A stretch of 64,000 nt of DNA from Gonapodya prolifera JEL478. Taxonomy: Eukaryota; Monoblepharomycota; Monoblepharidomycetes; Monoblepharidales; Gonapodyaceae. Both the position numbers and the translations under genes were made by a program. A model generated the notes under the pieces. It was not told the DNA's origin. It did no database searches and worked only from the letters and a program-made list of their open reading frames with translations. Where the stretch lies: assembly GCA_001574975.1 (NCBI GenBank), contig KQ965739.1, positions 226,656-290,655 of the forward strand. Reading direction: 5' to 3'. This document shows, one piece after another, positions 12,701 through 22,338 of this stretch; the stretch's first letter is position 1; every line of letters begins with the position of its first letter.

Positions 12701-13255
12701 CTTCTTCCCTTGGCTCTTCGCTGCTGTTCCCGACATACCCTCTTGGTACTGGCCACTTTCCGCCAATGTCCCATATGGGTTCCCTACGCCTTCCACCCAG
12801 CCCCATTCCTTCATCTGCGCTAGGTGCGCAGCCTCCCTGTCTGCAACTTCTCGCGCTCTCGCTTCGTGCACCTCCTCCGCTGGTGGTCGTGTTTCTGCAA
12901 CAGCGTCCCGCGTGCGCCCAGCGATTCCACCGCTGCCCGCAATGTCCTCTGCAAGTATGGCCTCGATAAGCGCAATTGTGGACGCGTCTGTCGTGCTTCG
13001 GTCCAGGAGCGCGGTCGACTGCAGCAAGCTCTCTTCACCAACATCCGGCCTTGTCTTCACTTCCAGACTCGTTCTCCTTATTGCGCTAGGAGAATCGTCC
13101 TCTCTCCCACGAGTGGTATTGTTGCTGGCGAGGATTGATTGTGGTGGACCGCTCACAACAACAGGGACATTCCGTATCCGAGTGACTCCGATCCTCTGCT
13201 TGATATCTCCATCTGAGTCTGAATCGATGTCAATATCCTCTTCCTCATTTGACAT
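9701..13255 (-). CDS. SWIRM-JAMM protein, MYSM1-like histone H2A deubiquitinase
   Basis: Putative zinc metalloprotease that removes ubiquitin from chromatin. Exons 13255-11588, 11554-10664, 10585-9969 and 9905-9701 give about 1126 residues. Residues 1-556 are disordered and charged, with no SANT domain that I can see. A SWIRM domain follows (LHNPEFF, then RVHRFLERCGAINRG), a basic linker, then a JAMM/MPN domain starting PFKVVVDVGVKLLIDLHAHLS and HHETLGLLAG. Its catalytic motif is complete: the Glu in HHETLG plus EVVGWYHSHPTFEARPSGRD (HSHP-x7-S-x2-D). SWIRM followed by JAMM is the MYSM1 (2A-DUB) arrangement. The MSNEEED start at 13255 is chosen because upstream codons look non-coding. The join between the first two exons needs a 33-nt intron (11555-11587); otherwise a stop and a new ATG lie four bases apart. 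Confidence 0.85.
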
Positions 13256-13451
13256 GGCGCAAGTTTTCGGCAAAGCAGCAGTGTAGCGGCGGAGTTGCGA
13301 CGTTGCGAGGTGACATTGCAGCAAACTGTTAGACATAAAATTTATGAATAAGCAAGTTGTTTCAAGGTGTTTTACCTCGATTGCGTTTCGTATCGTCATA
13401 TTATCATTCGGGCAAATTTGTTTTACATGGTTCAAAGATTACTCATATCCT

Positions 13452-14374
13452 TCACTTGCTGATGTAGTTGAAGAAGCCTAAATAGGGTCCCACAGACAGA
13501 AAGTATTCATACGCGTTTCTTCTGTGGATCGTCCGACAACTTACCAGCCGCCAGGGTCGCATGGACGAGTCCAATAACAGTCTCAGGTCCCTTGGCCTCA
13601 GGCTGTGTCCATGACGTCCAAACACGGTCACGGAGCCGCGGCAATGCACCGTTAGAAGTTGCGAATTATATTTAAGCGCGATCGTGGCCCACCTTCTTGG
13701 GCTTGGTCAACAGGTAGAGGGCAACAACTCCGTGGTAGAACAGGTGTCCCAGACCGAACTATCAATAAATCAGAGCACGCATCGCAAAATATTCGGAAAC
13801 AACGCGGTGTCAGCGTGTAGATGAGGACTCCGTACCTCCTTGTGTCCGGACACGTTTCCAGACCTCCACAGAGTGAATGTAGGAATGGCGCTGAAGCCGA
13901 CGGCTAGATTGCGAAGGACACATCAAAAAAAAGTATTAGGCAATCAAGGTCGGACAAGACGTGCGTAACCAAAATCGAATGCCGAACGCAGTCGAACTCC
14001 AAACAATCGAATCCCAAACATCGCAGACTCTGATGGGTACAAACTGCCCATTCACGAACCCACCTGACAAGAAGAAAAGAACGTCGCCATCTGGGACCTT
14101 GTACACGCTCTGTCAAGGAGCATCACGTCAAAACTTGTTCTGCACGAATCCACGTTCACTAGAACCACTCACTCCCGCCTTAGTTACATCGCCGAGGGTT
14201 TTGAGGCCCACAACACCGCCCTCCATGAGGGTGTTGAGAAGGAAGAGAGTGGAGTCTGTTGCGGATGGCGGGAGAGGCCCATCGCGGAAGATTGGAAACG
14301 ATCACGTTCACTTTCTTCGTTCGGATGAGGCAATCGGCTTGTCCAAATGAGAACCGACCTGAGATAAAGCTCAT
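13452..14374 (-). CDS. Small multi-spanning membrane protein, paralogue A of a tandem array
   Basis: Function unknown. Seven short exons (14374-14359, 14255-14173, 14109-14064, 13903-13836, 13758-13693, 13602-13545, 13477-13452) join in phase to 120 residues with about four hydrophobic segments. The model was found by aligning it to its neighbours B and C: exons 4-7 match theirs in position and phase, and the 66-nt exon holding GHLFYH has exactly the same length in all three. Shared motifs are MSFISD..LFL near the start, a GNVS..KE segment and FGLGHLFYHGVVAL. A differs from B and C by an extra intron after codon 5 (donor GTCGGT), which makes a 16-nt first coding exon, and by a divergent C-terminus (FFNYISK). 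No signal peptide or catalytic motif is evident. I do not recognise the family by name. Confidence 0.72.
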
Positions 14375-14591
14375 TTTCGTGTTTGTCGTGTGTTGGCGGA
14401 AAGATTGGGCGTTTCGGAGGTCGGAACCACACGTGCCGTCAATTTCACGAAAATTTCTCCCGTCCCGTCCGCAGTCCTCACCCAATGGTGCAATTTTGGA
14501 ATGACAGACTCGACTCTTTTGGTAATACGGGAGTGCCAAATGAAAACTATTTATTTGCAAGACGAGTCCAAATTTGGTATGTACTTTGTGA

Positions 14592-15260
14592 TTACAACCG
14601 CACATGCACGTACTGCGCAAATCCTGAAATAATATCACGAACGCATCAGTTTTGATGAACACACGACGACAAACTCGTTTCTTGTGACCTCACCAATCAT
14701 GAGAAAACCGTGGAGAGCAGCAGTGGAGAGGTAATATTCAGGCTGTGGAGCTCGAGTTGTTGATCCCATCCCAACGGCATTCGAAACAAGAATGTCGAAC
14801 TCGCCTTGTTTTTGCTCAGAAGAGCCCATGCAAAGGCATATGTGTGGTAGAAGAGATGACCTACTGCCAACTGCACAGAAATGGAAGTGAGTTATGAGTT
14901 GTAACTGACCACAAGTTGCACAACAACACCGACCTCCTTCTGCGTTGAAGTATTTCCCGTATACCATGCAGCGAAAGTGGGGATGACACTGACCATTTTT
15001 CCGCAAGCATTACACGACGTCCGATCGTACTTTTTATTGAAAGTTACTTACGAGAATCCCCACGCGGCACCAATAAAGAGCGTTTCCGTAGTTCCCAGAG
15101 TCCGAATGCCCTGGCGATAGGTTTGAAATGAGAAAGCGTTGCTCCACAAAACCAAGTGCCGACATACCTTCTCCGTGATGGCCTTCCAAAACGGGGTGAT
15201 GGCAAGCGCCTCTGCGATGGTGTTGGCCAGGAAAAGATTGTTGTCTGAGATGAAAGACAT
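14592..15260 (-). CDS. Small multi-spanning membrane protein, paralogue B
   Basis: Function unknown. Six exons (15260-15168, 15110-15052, 14988-14934, 14870-14805, 14742-14694, 14623-14592) give 117 residues. The order of motifs is MSFISDNNLFLANTIAE, ETLFIGAAWGFS, AWYTGNTSTQKE, LAVGHLFYHTYAFAWAL, a short AALHGFLMIG helix and the ending FAQYVHVRL. Exons 1-4 and 6 have the same lengths as in paralogue C (93, 59, 55, 66 and 32 nt). Intron 4 starts GCGAGT, so it is a GC-AG intron; splicing it is required to join GHLFYH to the AALH exon, as in A and C. Intron 2 shares a 19-nt identical block with intron 2 of C. Four hydrophobic stretches suggest an integral membrane protein with both ends short. 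An alternative ATG lies at 15275 but is not supported by A. Confidence 0.78.
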
Positions 15261-15585
15261 TGCGAATCGCTCCAAGAACGTTGTGTCGTGTCAGCACGCG
15301 CGTCTCAGACCTGGAAATCGCCTAATAGAGTTTATACGTCGCCGTTGCGGGGAAGTGGCACCCTGTCTTTGCGGCACCCTGGCGTTACGGGAGGCAATTG
15401 CGCAATGGCTGACTGGCCTGACATCAAGGCGCAAGCCCACGTGTAGTGCGGACCAACTTTTTGAATGGAGAAACGGTGATTGAGAACCAGGGAAGAATCA
15501 CATGACATGTCTATATTTTCACCAAGGAGAGCCAATTTGGTAACTCGAGAGGTTTTACATCCCTCCTTCCATAATATAAATATGA

Positions 15586-16262
15586 TCACAACCTGGCTTG
15601 CACGTATTGGGCGAATCCTGCACAAGACATCAGTAGTCAGCAGTGTCCAAATCACGAAAAACAAATTCATTCCATAGACTCACCAACAGCGAGGAAACTA
15701 TGTATCGCAGCCGCTCCAATGTAAGATGAAGGGGGGTCAGGCTGGAGAGTCCGGATGGTTTCAGGTTCATGCTTCACGTGGCCTCCAAAGCGAGGGTTTC
15801 CCACTCACTCTGTTTTTCGTGAACAAGGCCCATGAAGTGACCCACGTGTGATAGAATAAGTGACCTATCGCCATCTGAACAGAGATCGACGGAGGTCAGT
15901 TGTGAACATGAAACGCCACAAACCGGGATCGAGACCAACCTCCTTCTGCGCTGAGACGTTTCCCGTGTACCATGCAGTGAAGGTGGAGACAGCCCTGACC
16001 ATATCCGCAAGCATTACACGACGGTCGATCGCGCTCGTTATTGAATCATACTCACGAGAAGCCCCACGCGGCACCAAGGAAGAGTGAATCGGACATACCC
16101 AGGCCCAGGATGCCCTAAAAGACTGGCTTGAAGCCTAGACTTGGGACCATCAATTCATTTTCCGCGCACCTGCTTGCGGATGTTCTTCGCAACCAGGAAA
16201 ATCGCCAAGGACTCCGCGAGGGAGTTGACCAGGAAGAGATTGGAGTCGGAGATGAGGGGCAT
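15586..16262 (-). CDS. Small multi-spanning membrane protein, paralogue C
   Basis: Function unknown. Six exons (16262-16170, 16114-16056, 15994-15940, 15874-15809, 15741-15684, 15617-15586) give 120 residues. Motifs run MPLISDSNLFLVNSLAE, DSLFLGAAWGFS, FTAWYTGNVSAQKE, MAIGHLFYHTWVTSWAL, IGAAAIHSFLAVG and FAQYVQARL. It is the closest relative of B: the two end in FAQYV-x2-RL and share exon lengths and intron phases, whereas A is more divergent. The 5' flank (the bases just before the ATG) is also similar to B's. It is the first gene of the array in the direction of transcription, 288 bp downstream of the FATP-family gene's stop. Conserved His, Tyr and His in GHLFYH could bind a metal or haem, but that is speculation. 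Confidence 0.78.
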
Positions 16263-16549
16263 CGCGAATCGCTGTGGCGTGTTGCGTGAACGTGAGTGCA
16301 AGCGAGCGAGGCGGAAGTGGCCCCTTCAAGGAAACGACTTTCTTGACCGCAGCGACGGCACAACCAGTGACTCCGCGCCAACAATTCCACGTCGGTCCCT
16401 TCCGTAAGACAGACAGAGACAGAGATTCGGGTCAATAACAGAGCAATTGTACACGAATTATAGTCCAATCAATCGATTATTTAAATCCATTGGACCAAGT
16501 TATAATCACAATTCACAACATGCTCTGCCCGGTCTTGACTCGAATCTTC

Positions 16550-19500
16550 TCAGTGGAAGTGAACAGAACGTACTCGTTCTGACCTGTTGCTCAGTGATTC
16601 AGCACCTTCGAACTGCATTTTAGCACTGACGCCGTCCAAACCTTGTGGCATCCAATATTCAGCATGTTCATAGCCAAGCACCAAGCCCTGTTGTTCTTTG
16701 AGTGCGGAGAGTGTTGGTTTTGCCGTTAGTGTTGGTTTGATGGAGGAGACAACTCCTCCATTCGTCCCACTAATGACGCATCGGTCAGAATCTCCTTGAG
16801 GCATTTTACCGCACATACCCCATCATTACCTTTGGTTCCTCGCTCTCCAACTCTCAGTCTCCTTTGAAACGTGCACGAAGACAGGAACGGCATCTGTGCG
16901 CTCGTGTGAGCAGCGTGCTCGAAACGAGTTCCCACACAAACTCACATCGTGGAAGCACTTTATTCGCGTACCGTCCAAAGTCCGCCATGAACTCCGAAGT
17001 GGGTCGCGTTTTTCCGGCGTCGCCAATGACAAGTGTGGCCACTTTATTGTGTGAAAGTCAGCTGTTTTTCCATCATCTGGTCATAGCGAGCTTGGGAACT
17101 CACTGCCTGGCCGATCTTCAGTGAGGGGAATATTGACACCTGCAAGGATACAATGCGATGAAGCAGTCCGAACCTCGAGCAGAAAGACAATGCACGACTC
17201 ACCGGCCACATGGATTTCCTGCACTCCCGAAAACATTCCAAGAAGATTTTCTACTTCTCGCGTGGTGACATAGTGAGACTGGAGTACTGTGAGATCGAGA
17301 TAAGAGGTTGAGGTGCTTTATCGTAACCGTACCTTCCACCGAAATCCACTGCCGACGTGACCGAGAAACCAGCTGCAGTTGTTGAGTCAGTCCAAATGAA
17401 CTTTTTGAGAATCCCCCACGGACGCTATTCAAGTCTACCATTCATCATTTGAATTGCGAACAAAAAGTCCCTGGAAAGTCACGTTGAAAATCGAAATGAG
17501 GAAGCACGTGCGAGAATTTGAACGGGACCAAACTCACTCCTGTACGTATCCACAACTTCCCAGACCAAAAACTAAGTGTGACTTAATACGTCAAAAAACC
17601 ATAGGGTTGGATGCAACTCACGTCGCCCTTCCTTAACAACATGGAGTTCATCGAACACGATCAATTTGAGATCACAGTTTCACACCGACTGCGGAATCAC
17701 CAGCCTTACCTGAACACATCCCTGCACATCTCCCTCCCTCCCCGTCCCTCGCCAGACACCACCGGTTGCTCGGACACCTATCACCAAACAGCCCAAGCCA
17801 TCACACGCGCCTTTCCACCCGCACGCATGTCTCGCCAGAACTCACCCTCCCAGCAGGCACAGGCACGACACACTCCCCCAGCTCTCCGATCCTCGCCTCC
17901 ACGCACAATCTTGTCCGCGCGTCTCGCTTCAGCGCGCCCGTCTGGACGTCGACGCTCACGAGAGCGGGAGCTGCCCCACGGCACACGGGACGGTCATTGG
18001 CAAGAGTGATGTACGGAAACGCCACAGTCGAACGGCTTACCGAGCCCACGCCATCGCGACATGCGGCCGAATCGGCCCACGGATCCGGTGCCTTCTAGGT
18101 TGAGGGTATGGTCGCGGCGTAGTGCAGGGGGGGCCCATGCAGGTAGCTGTGGAGGAATTTTTGGGTGTGAACAAGCACCTCGCAAGACCCGCCAAGGCGG
18201 AAACCGCGGTGCGCGCTTACGTGCAACTCCACGACATCACGCACGCGAAACCGGTCGTGGAACTCTGCCAATGAGGCGCGTCAGTCGCTGCTCGCAGCGC
18301 ATCACGTCCTGGACACCGCACAATCGGAAGTCGGAACCCACCATCCCTCTCCTCGGCCCCCATCCCCGCGCCAGCAACTCTTTGCACACCATGGGCCGCC
18401 TCCACGTCGGTGCGCTCCTCGGACAAGAGCAAACGGGCCAGTTCGTGGGTGTAGAAAAGAGTCGTGGCTTGGTGGTCTGCGCAGGCTTGCCAGAACGACG
18501 AGGGGTGGACGTCGAGAAGGGGAAGGGAAAGGGGCACAAAAGTGCCTGAGCGGGAGAGTGTCATCTGGAAATGAGGAGACACTTTGTATTGTTTCACCGG
18601 GGTGAAAAGTGGTCCGGGAGGCGGCACCCACGAGGAAGGATATGAAAGACGTGGAGTGGGACGGCGGTAGTGGCGAGATGACGACGTCGTGGGTGTGGGG
18701 AACGGGGAAGCTTGGAAGTTGGACGTTGGACGAGGGGGGTTACCGGGTCAGGATGCACCAATACGTGAAGTGAGGTGGTGTCAAGACCCAAGGAACGTAC
18801 CCCAAGTCCTTTGGTGCTTCGAGGGAGATGGCGAGGGCGTGGTCGATGACGATGTGGTGGGGTGGACTGGGGAGGTGGTGGGTCAGCCACGGCAGGACAG
18901 CCACAAAACAGGTCAAAATTTCGCACCCAGCGGACTTGTGTGAGGTTCAAGTTCAAACGAGTGTAAGGAGAGAGGGAATATGACGGAGCAATTGGAATGA
19001 GGTAAAATCGACCCGCTCGCTCACATTCCGCGTAGCCGTCTCAAACACCACTTCAGCCAGCCTAGCTTTGCTCTTCACCTCGTGCAGCGTGCTGCCAACC
19101 TTTGCCGCCTCCCCCGCTCCCTCTCCCGCCGCCGCTCCCGCTGCGGCTTCCAACCTCTTCTCACTCATAGTCCCGTCGACCGCAAACGCAGGCGTCTCTT
19201 CCTTGACCCCGGGCGCGTCCTCTCGGTGGGACCAGAACACGAGCCGCACGCTCATGGCGCGGAGTTCGGGAAGGATGGAGCGGACGGCGTGGATGCGCGC
19301 GGCGTCGAAGATGAGCACGGAGGGCGGGGTGAGGTGCATGTGCAGGCATGATAGGACTGAGGGCAAAGGGCAGTGGGGAGGTAGAGTCAAATGAGGAGAG
19401 GGGTTGGCGGTTGGGAAACAGTTCGTCTCATCAGCCCTTCACGAATCGTTTCCCTTTGGTCTTCCCTTCGCGGTCGCCCGCTCCCCTTCGCAATACATTC

Positions 19501-20277
19501 ACCTCCAGCGGGAGTATGCGCTCCACACTGTATCTTTCGCGCTTCGCGCAGATCTTCTCCTCCGGCGGAAAGTGTTGGTCATCGCCAAGTGGCGCTAGGC
19601 CTCGGGCTCGCTGCGATCGACCCTCCCCACCACCTTCCCTACTTACGGGAACGGCCCTTAGGATCGGTGTCATGGGGGCTCTGAGGAAAGGTGTGGAAGC
19701 TGAGGTAATCATTGGTGCGACGAGCAGTTGTTGGTCCAATTTACCACGATGCAGCCGGCTTTGATGGCGCCGAGGATACACAGCCATACCGGCGGTGCGT
19801 TGGCCATGGCAAATGCGACGCGGTGTCCGCTCTGCACACGTAATGTGGAGAGGAGGTAGAATGCGATGTGGTCGGAAAGAAGGTCGGTTTCTGAATGTGA
19901 TGAAAAAACACCGTGCGGTCAAGCTACCGACGCAGAGCAATCTACAGTGCGTGAAAAGAGACTCACCTCTGTAAGACCACTCCCTGCAAAACGACGAGTC
20001 CCGAATAGCACATCGCCGTGGGTGTCGTTGCGCAGCGGCGGCAAAGGACGCCAGACAGTGATCTGTGCGAGATGAGGTCCGCAATGCGATGTATTTGGCG
20101 AGACGGCGACGTCGCCTACGAGAAGTGGATTTGGCCGATAGCCACCCGCATCGCAGACGTGTTGTGTTACCTCGCTTCTGCCCAATGCGCAGAGATGCCC
20201 AGCTCCGCGTCAATGTAGAGCGCGCACACGCATGCTGCGAGGATTGCATGTGCGGGTGAGAGTGCAGGCAGATCCAT
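16550..20277 (-). CDS. FATP/Fat1-family acyl-CoA synthetase homologue with degenerate catalytic motifs
   Basis: Family members activate very-long-chain fatty acids and aid their uptake. Twenty exons (first 20277-20171, last 16769-16550) join in phase to 704 residues, close to the usual 620-680. Recognisable parts: N-terminal membrane anchor (AILAACVCALYIDAELG), WSYRETDLLSDHIA, GHRVAFAMANAPPVW with GAIKAG, DVVISPLPPSHST, FWQACADHQATTLFYTHELARLL, FHDRFRVRDVVELH, GSVGRFGR, FRWKSHYVTTREVENLLG, and RPGMATL before LPRYAVPVFVHV. Key catalytic motifs are altered: the AMP-binding loop TSGTTGLPK reads TCFVAVLPW, YGxTE is absent after VVELH, and RTGD reads VWEV. The frame survives across 19 introns, so this looks like an expressed pseudoenzyme, not a dead gene. 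One exon is 10 nt (17631-17622). The 290-nt intron 19357-19646 contains the GC-rich repeat described separately. Confidence 0.8.
19440..19625 (-). repeat. GC-rich modular repeat inside FATP intron
   Basis: Fills most of the 290-nt intron 19357-19646. Read in the sense of the gene it contains CCCGAGGCCTAGCGCC (complement of 19591-19606), a TCCGCCGGAGG block, GCGCGAAGCGCGAA and GTGGAGCGCATACTCCCGCT. The first matches the repeat in the SDR intron and the last matches the repeat in the transporter intron. The modules form short hairpins around GCGC/GGCG cores. Confidence 0.65.
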
Positions 20278-20501
20278 GCAGAATCGGACGAGTGATCGGT
20301 GGCGATCGCACGAGGCAGCACGGAGCACACCTATTGGTAAAGCATCCTGCAGGTGACGCAGACTCTGGAAAACGAATTATCTCGCGTGATGGTTTTTGAT
20401 GCTACGGGACATGTAATAAGAGACGAGGAGGGTGAAAGTGAACAAGCGGCCGGCTCGAAATGAAACCGAACCTCCGAAACCACACCTCTCCATTTCTCGC
20501 C
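20278..20501. promoter_or_regulatory. Divergent promoter region, FATP-like / SDR
   Basis: 224 bp separate the start codons of two divergently transcribed genes that may both act on lipids. Such a short shared region probably contains both promoters. I see no recognisable named element; the call rests on gene arrangement. Confidence 0.45.
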
Positions 20502-22047
20502 ATGTCGGATCAATCACCCTCAACTCAGCCTCAATTCAGAGTCGCGCTCATCACAGGCGCCGGATCGGGTACGCATCGCTCGCGAAAAACTCTCCACTCA
20601 AATTCATCGGGGCCTTTCTTCACATCGCTCCCCCATTGCTCCACCCACATCCAGGCGTCGGCGCCGCCGCAGTCGAAGCACTCATCACCTCTCCCTCTGC
20701 CGGATCCATCCCCTGGCACGTCGCCCTCGTCGGCCGGCGCGAGCAGCAGCTCCGCGACACCGCGACCCTTTTCGACCCTTCCGGAGCTCGCACGCTCTGT
20801 GTCGTGGGCGACGTCTCGGACCCAGACGCCGTCGCGGCCGTGTTTGCCCAAGTCGTGGCGAAATGGGGCCGCGTCGACGTCCTGTTCAACAATGCAGGAG
20901 TCACCAACGATATGGGCGTGCTTTTTGAGGACATTGCAGCCGCGGATTGGAAACGCGTTATTGACATAAACCTCACGGGTTCGTTTCTGTGTGCGCAGGA
21001 GGCCTTCAAGGTCATGAAGCGACAAGGCGGAGGTGAGTTGGTGTCCGACCAGGTACGAGCAATGCGAATAGAGGGAGGACACGTCGAGCGAAGCGAGACC
21101 CGAGGCCTAAGCGCCGAAAGGCGCTGACCGAGGCCATTTTCTCGCGGAGCGAACCCGAGGCCTAAGCGCGATAGCGCTGACTGAGGCTGTCGAGCGCATC
21201 GAGACGTCTGCAGGAAGTGAATTACCCTATGGACTGGAACAGGGGTCGCGGAGCGAGCTCAGGGCCGAAGTGCGCAGCGCTGGAAGAGAATTCCGTCCGA
21301 GGCGAAGGATCCAACGTGGAGTGGAATACTCATTGCGAAGCGATATCGAGGTCAAGGACAAGTTGGTACTTTATGCTCTTGTTGCACTTCCCTCCCCCCC
21401 CGGCATTCGCTCCCCCCTTCACCCCCACCCCACCCCACCCCACCATCTCAAGGCCGCATTATCAACAACGGCTCCGTCTCCGCCATTGTCCCGCGTCCAA
21501 ACTCGGCCCCATACACCGCGTCCAAGCACGCCATTTCCGGACTCACAAAATCCCTCGCCCTTGACGGCCGCAAATACAACAGTCAGTCATCCCTTGCTCT
21601 TACCTCTTTTCCCTTCCCATCGTCAAACGCGCCTGATGACATCGGGTCCTACTCTCTTACACTTTGTCCTCTACCAATCTTCCTCGTCCGATCTCCTTGA
21701 ATCCTCCTACCCTTACCACCCCCACCCCCCAAAGTCGCATGCTCCCAACTCGACATCGGCAACGCCGCGTCCGCGCTGCTCACAACCATCGGGTCCACGG
21801 GCGCCTTGCAAGCCGACGGGTCGCGCCGCCCTGAGCCCACCTTTGACGTCAAAGAGACGGGGCGCGCCATACGCTATATGGCGGAATTGCCCCCAGAGGT
21901 GCGTGTAGTTAGCGGTGTGATCATTGGTGGTGTGCGCTAACACGAGTCCATCCGCTGTGGCACTTGCGTCTGCGTCTGCGTCAGGTCAATGTCCTGGGCA
22001 TGCAGATAATGGCCACGAAGATGCCTAGTTGGGTTGGTCGTGGATGA
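20502..22047 (+). CDS. Short-chain dehydrogenase/reductase (SDR)
   Basis: NAD(P)-dependent oxidoreductase of the classical SDR superfamily. Exons 20502-20568, 20655-21032, 21453-21581, 21735-21898 and 21985-22047 give 266 residues, a typical length. The nucleotide-binding motif [16 protein letters not shown] spans intron 1; [10 protein letters not shown] supplies the NNAG motif; the catalytic triad is present as Ser in NNGSVSAIV and Tyr-Lys in [10 protein letters not shown]. An alternative in-frame ATG at 20460 would add 14 residues. The substrate is unknown. It is divergent from the FATP-like gene. Intron 2 is 420 nt, the longest in the window, and is filled by the GC-rich repeat modules; its 3' end is an unusually long C-rich tract. 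Confidence 0.9.
21083..21345 (+). repeat. GC-rich modular repeat inside SDR intron
   Basis: Lies in intron 21033-21452. Two copies of CCCGAGGCCTAAGCGC (from 21099 and from 21154) are each followed by a short loop and GCGCTGAC, giving small hairpins. Each is preceded by a GCGAAGCGA or GCGGAGCGA word; further degenerate units follow near 21248 and 21333. The orientation matches the direction of transcription. Confidence 0.7.
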
Positions 22048-22338
22048 ATGATGACCCGCCGACGATGAGAGAGAGAGTGTGTGTAAACATTGCATCATTG
22101 TGCAATGAATGTTGAGCATTAAGTCTTCAACTCATAAAGAGTGCGTGTGAGACAAGAGGGGAAAGAAGACATGTGATCGAACACGAACCATGGTATAGCA
22201 GTTATTAGATTTGCGATGAAACAATGGTATATTCAAACTATGCAATAGCCTTTCCTGCGAAATTAGTACCCGCCAGGGTGCTCGACCCTCCATAAACCCC
22301 AAATACCCCACCCCAAGGCCCCAACGCACCGCCAACAC

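Larger units (their letters stand above)
13452..16262 (-). repeat. Tandem array of three paralogous membrane-protein genes
   Basis: Three head-to-tail copies (C, B, A in transcription order) spaced about 320 and 220 bp apart. Similarity covers coding exons, exon lengths, intron phases and parts of introns: intron 2 of B (near 15001-15051) and of C (near 15995-16055) both contain CGTCGTGTAATGCTTGCGG. That points to recent duplication or ongoing gene conversion between B and C, with A older. Confidence 0.8.

Noticed and set aside
19431-20330. 299-codon minus-strand open frame
   Set aside because: It overlaps five exons and introns of the FATP-like gene in the wrong phase; the family motifs lie in other frames joined by splicing.
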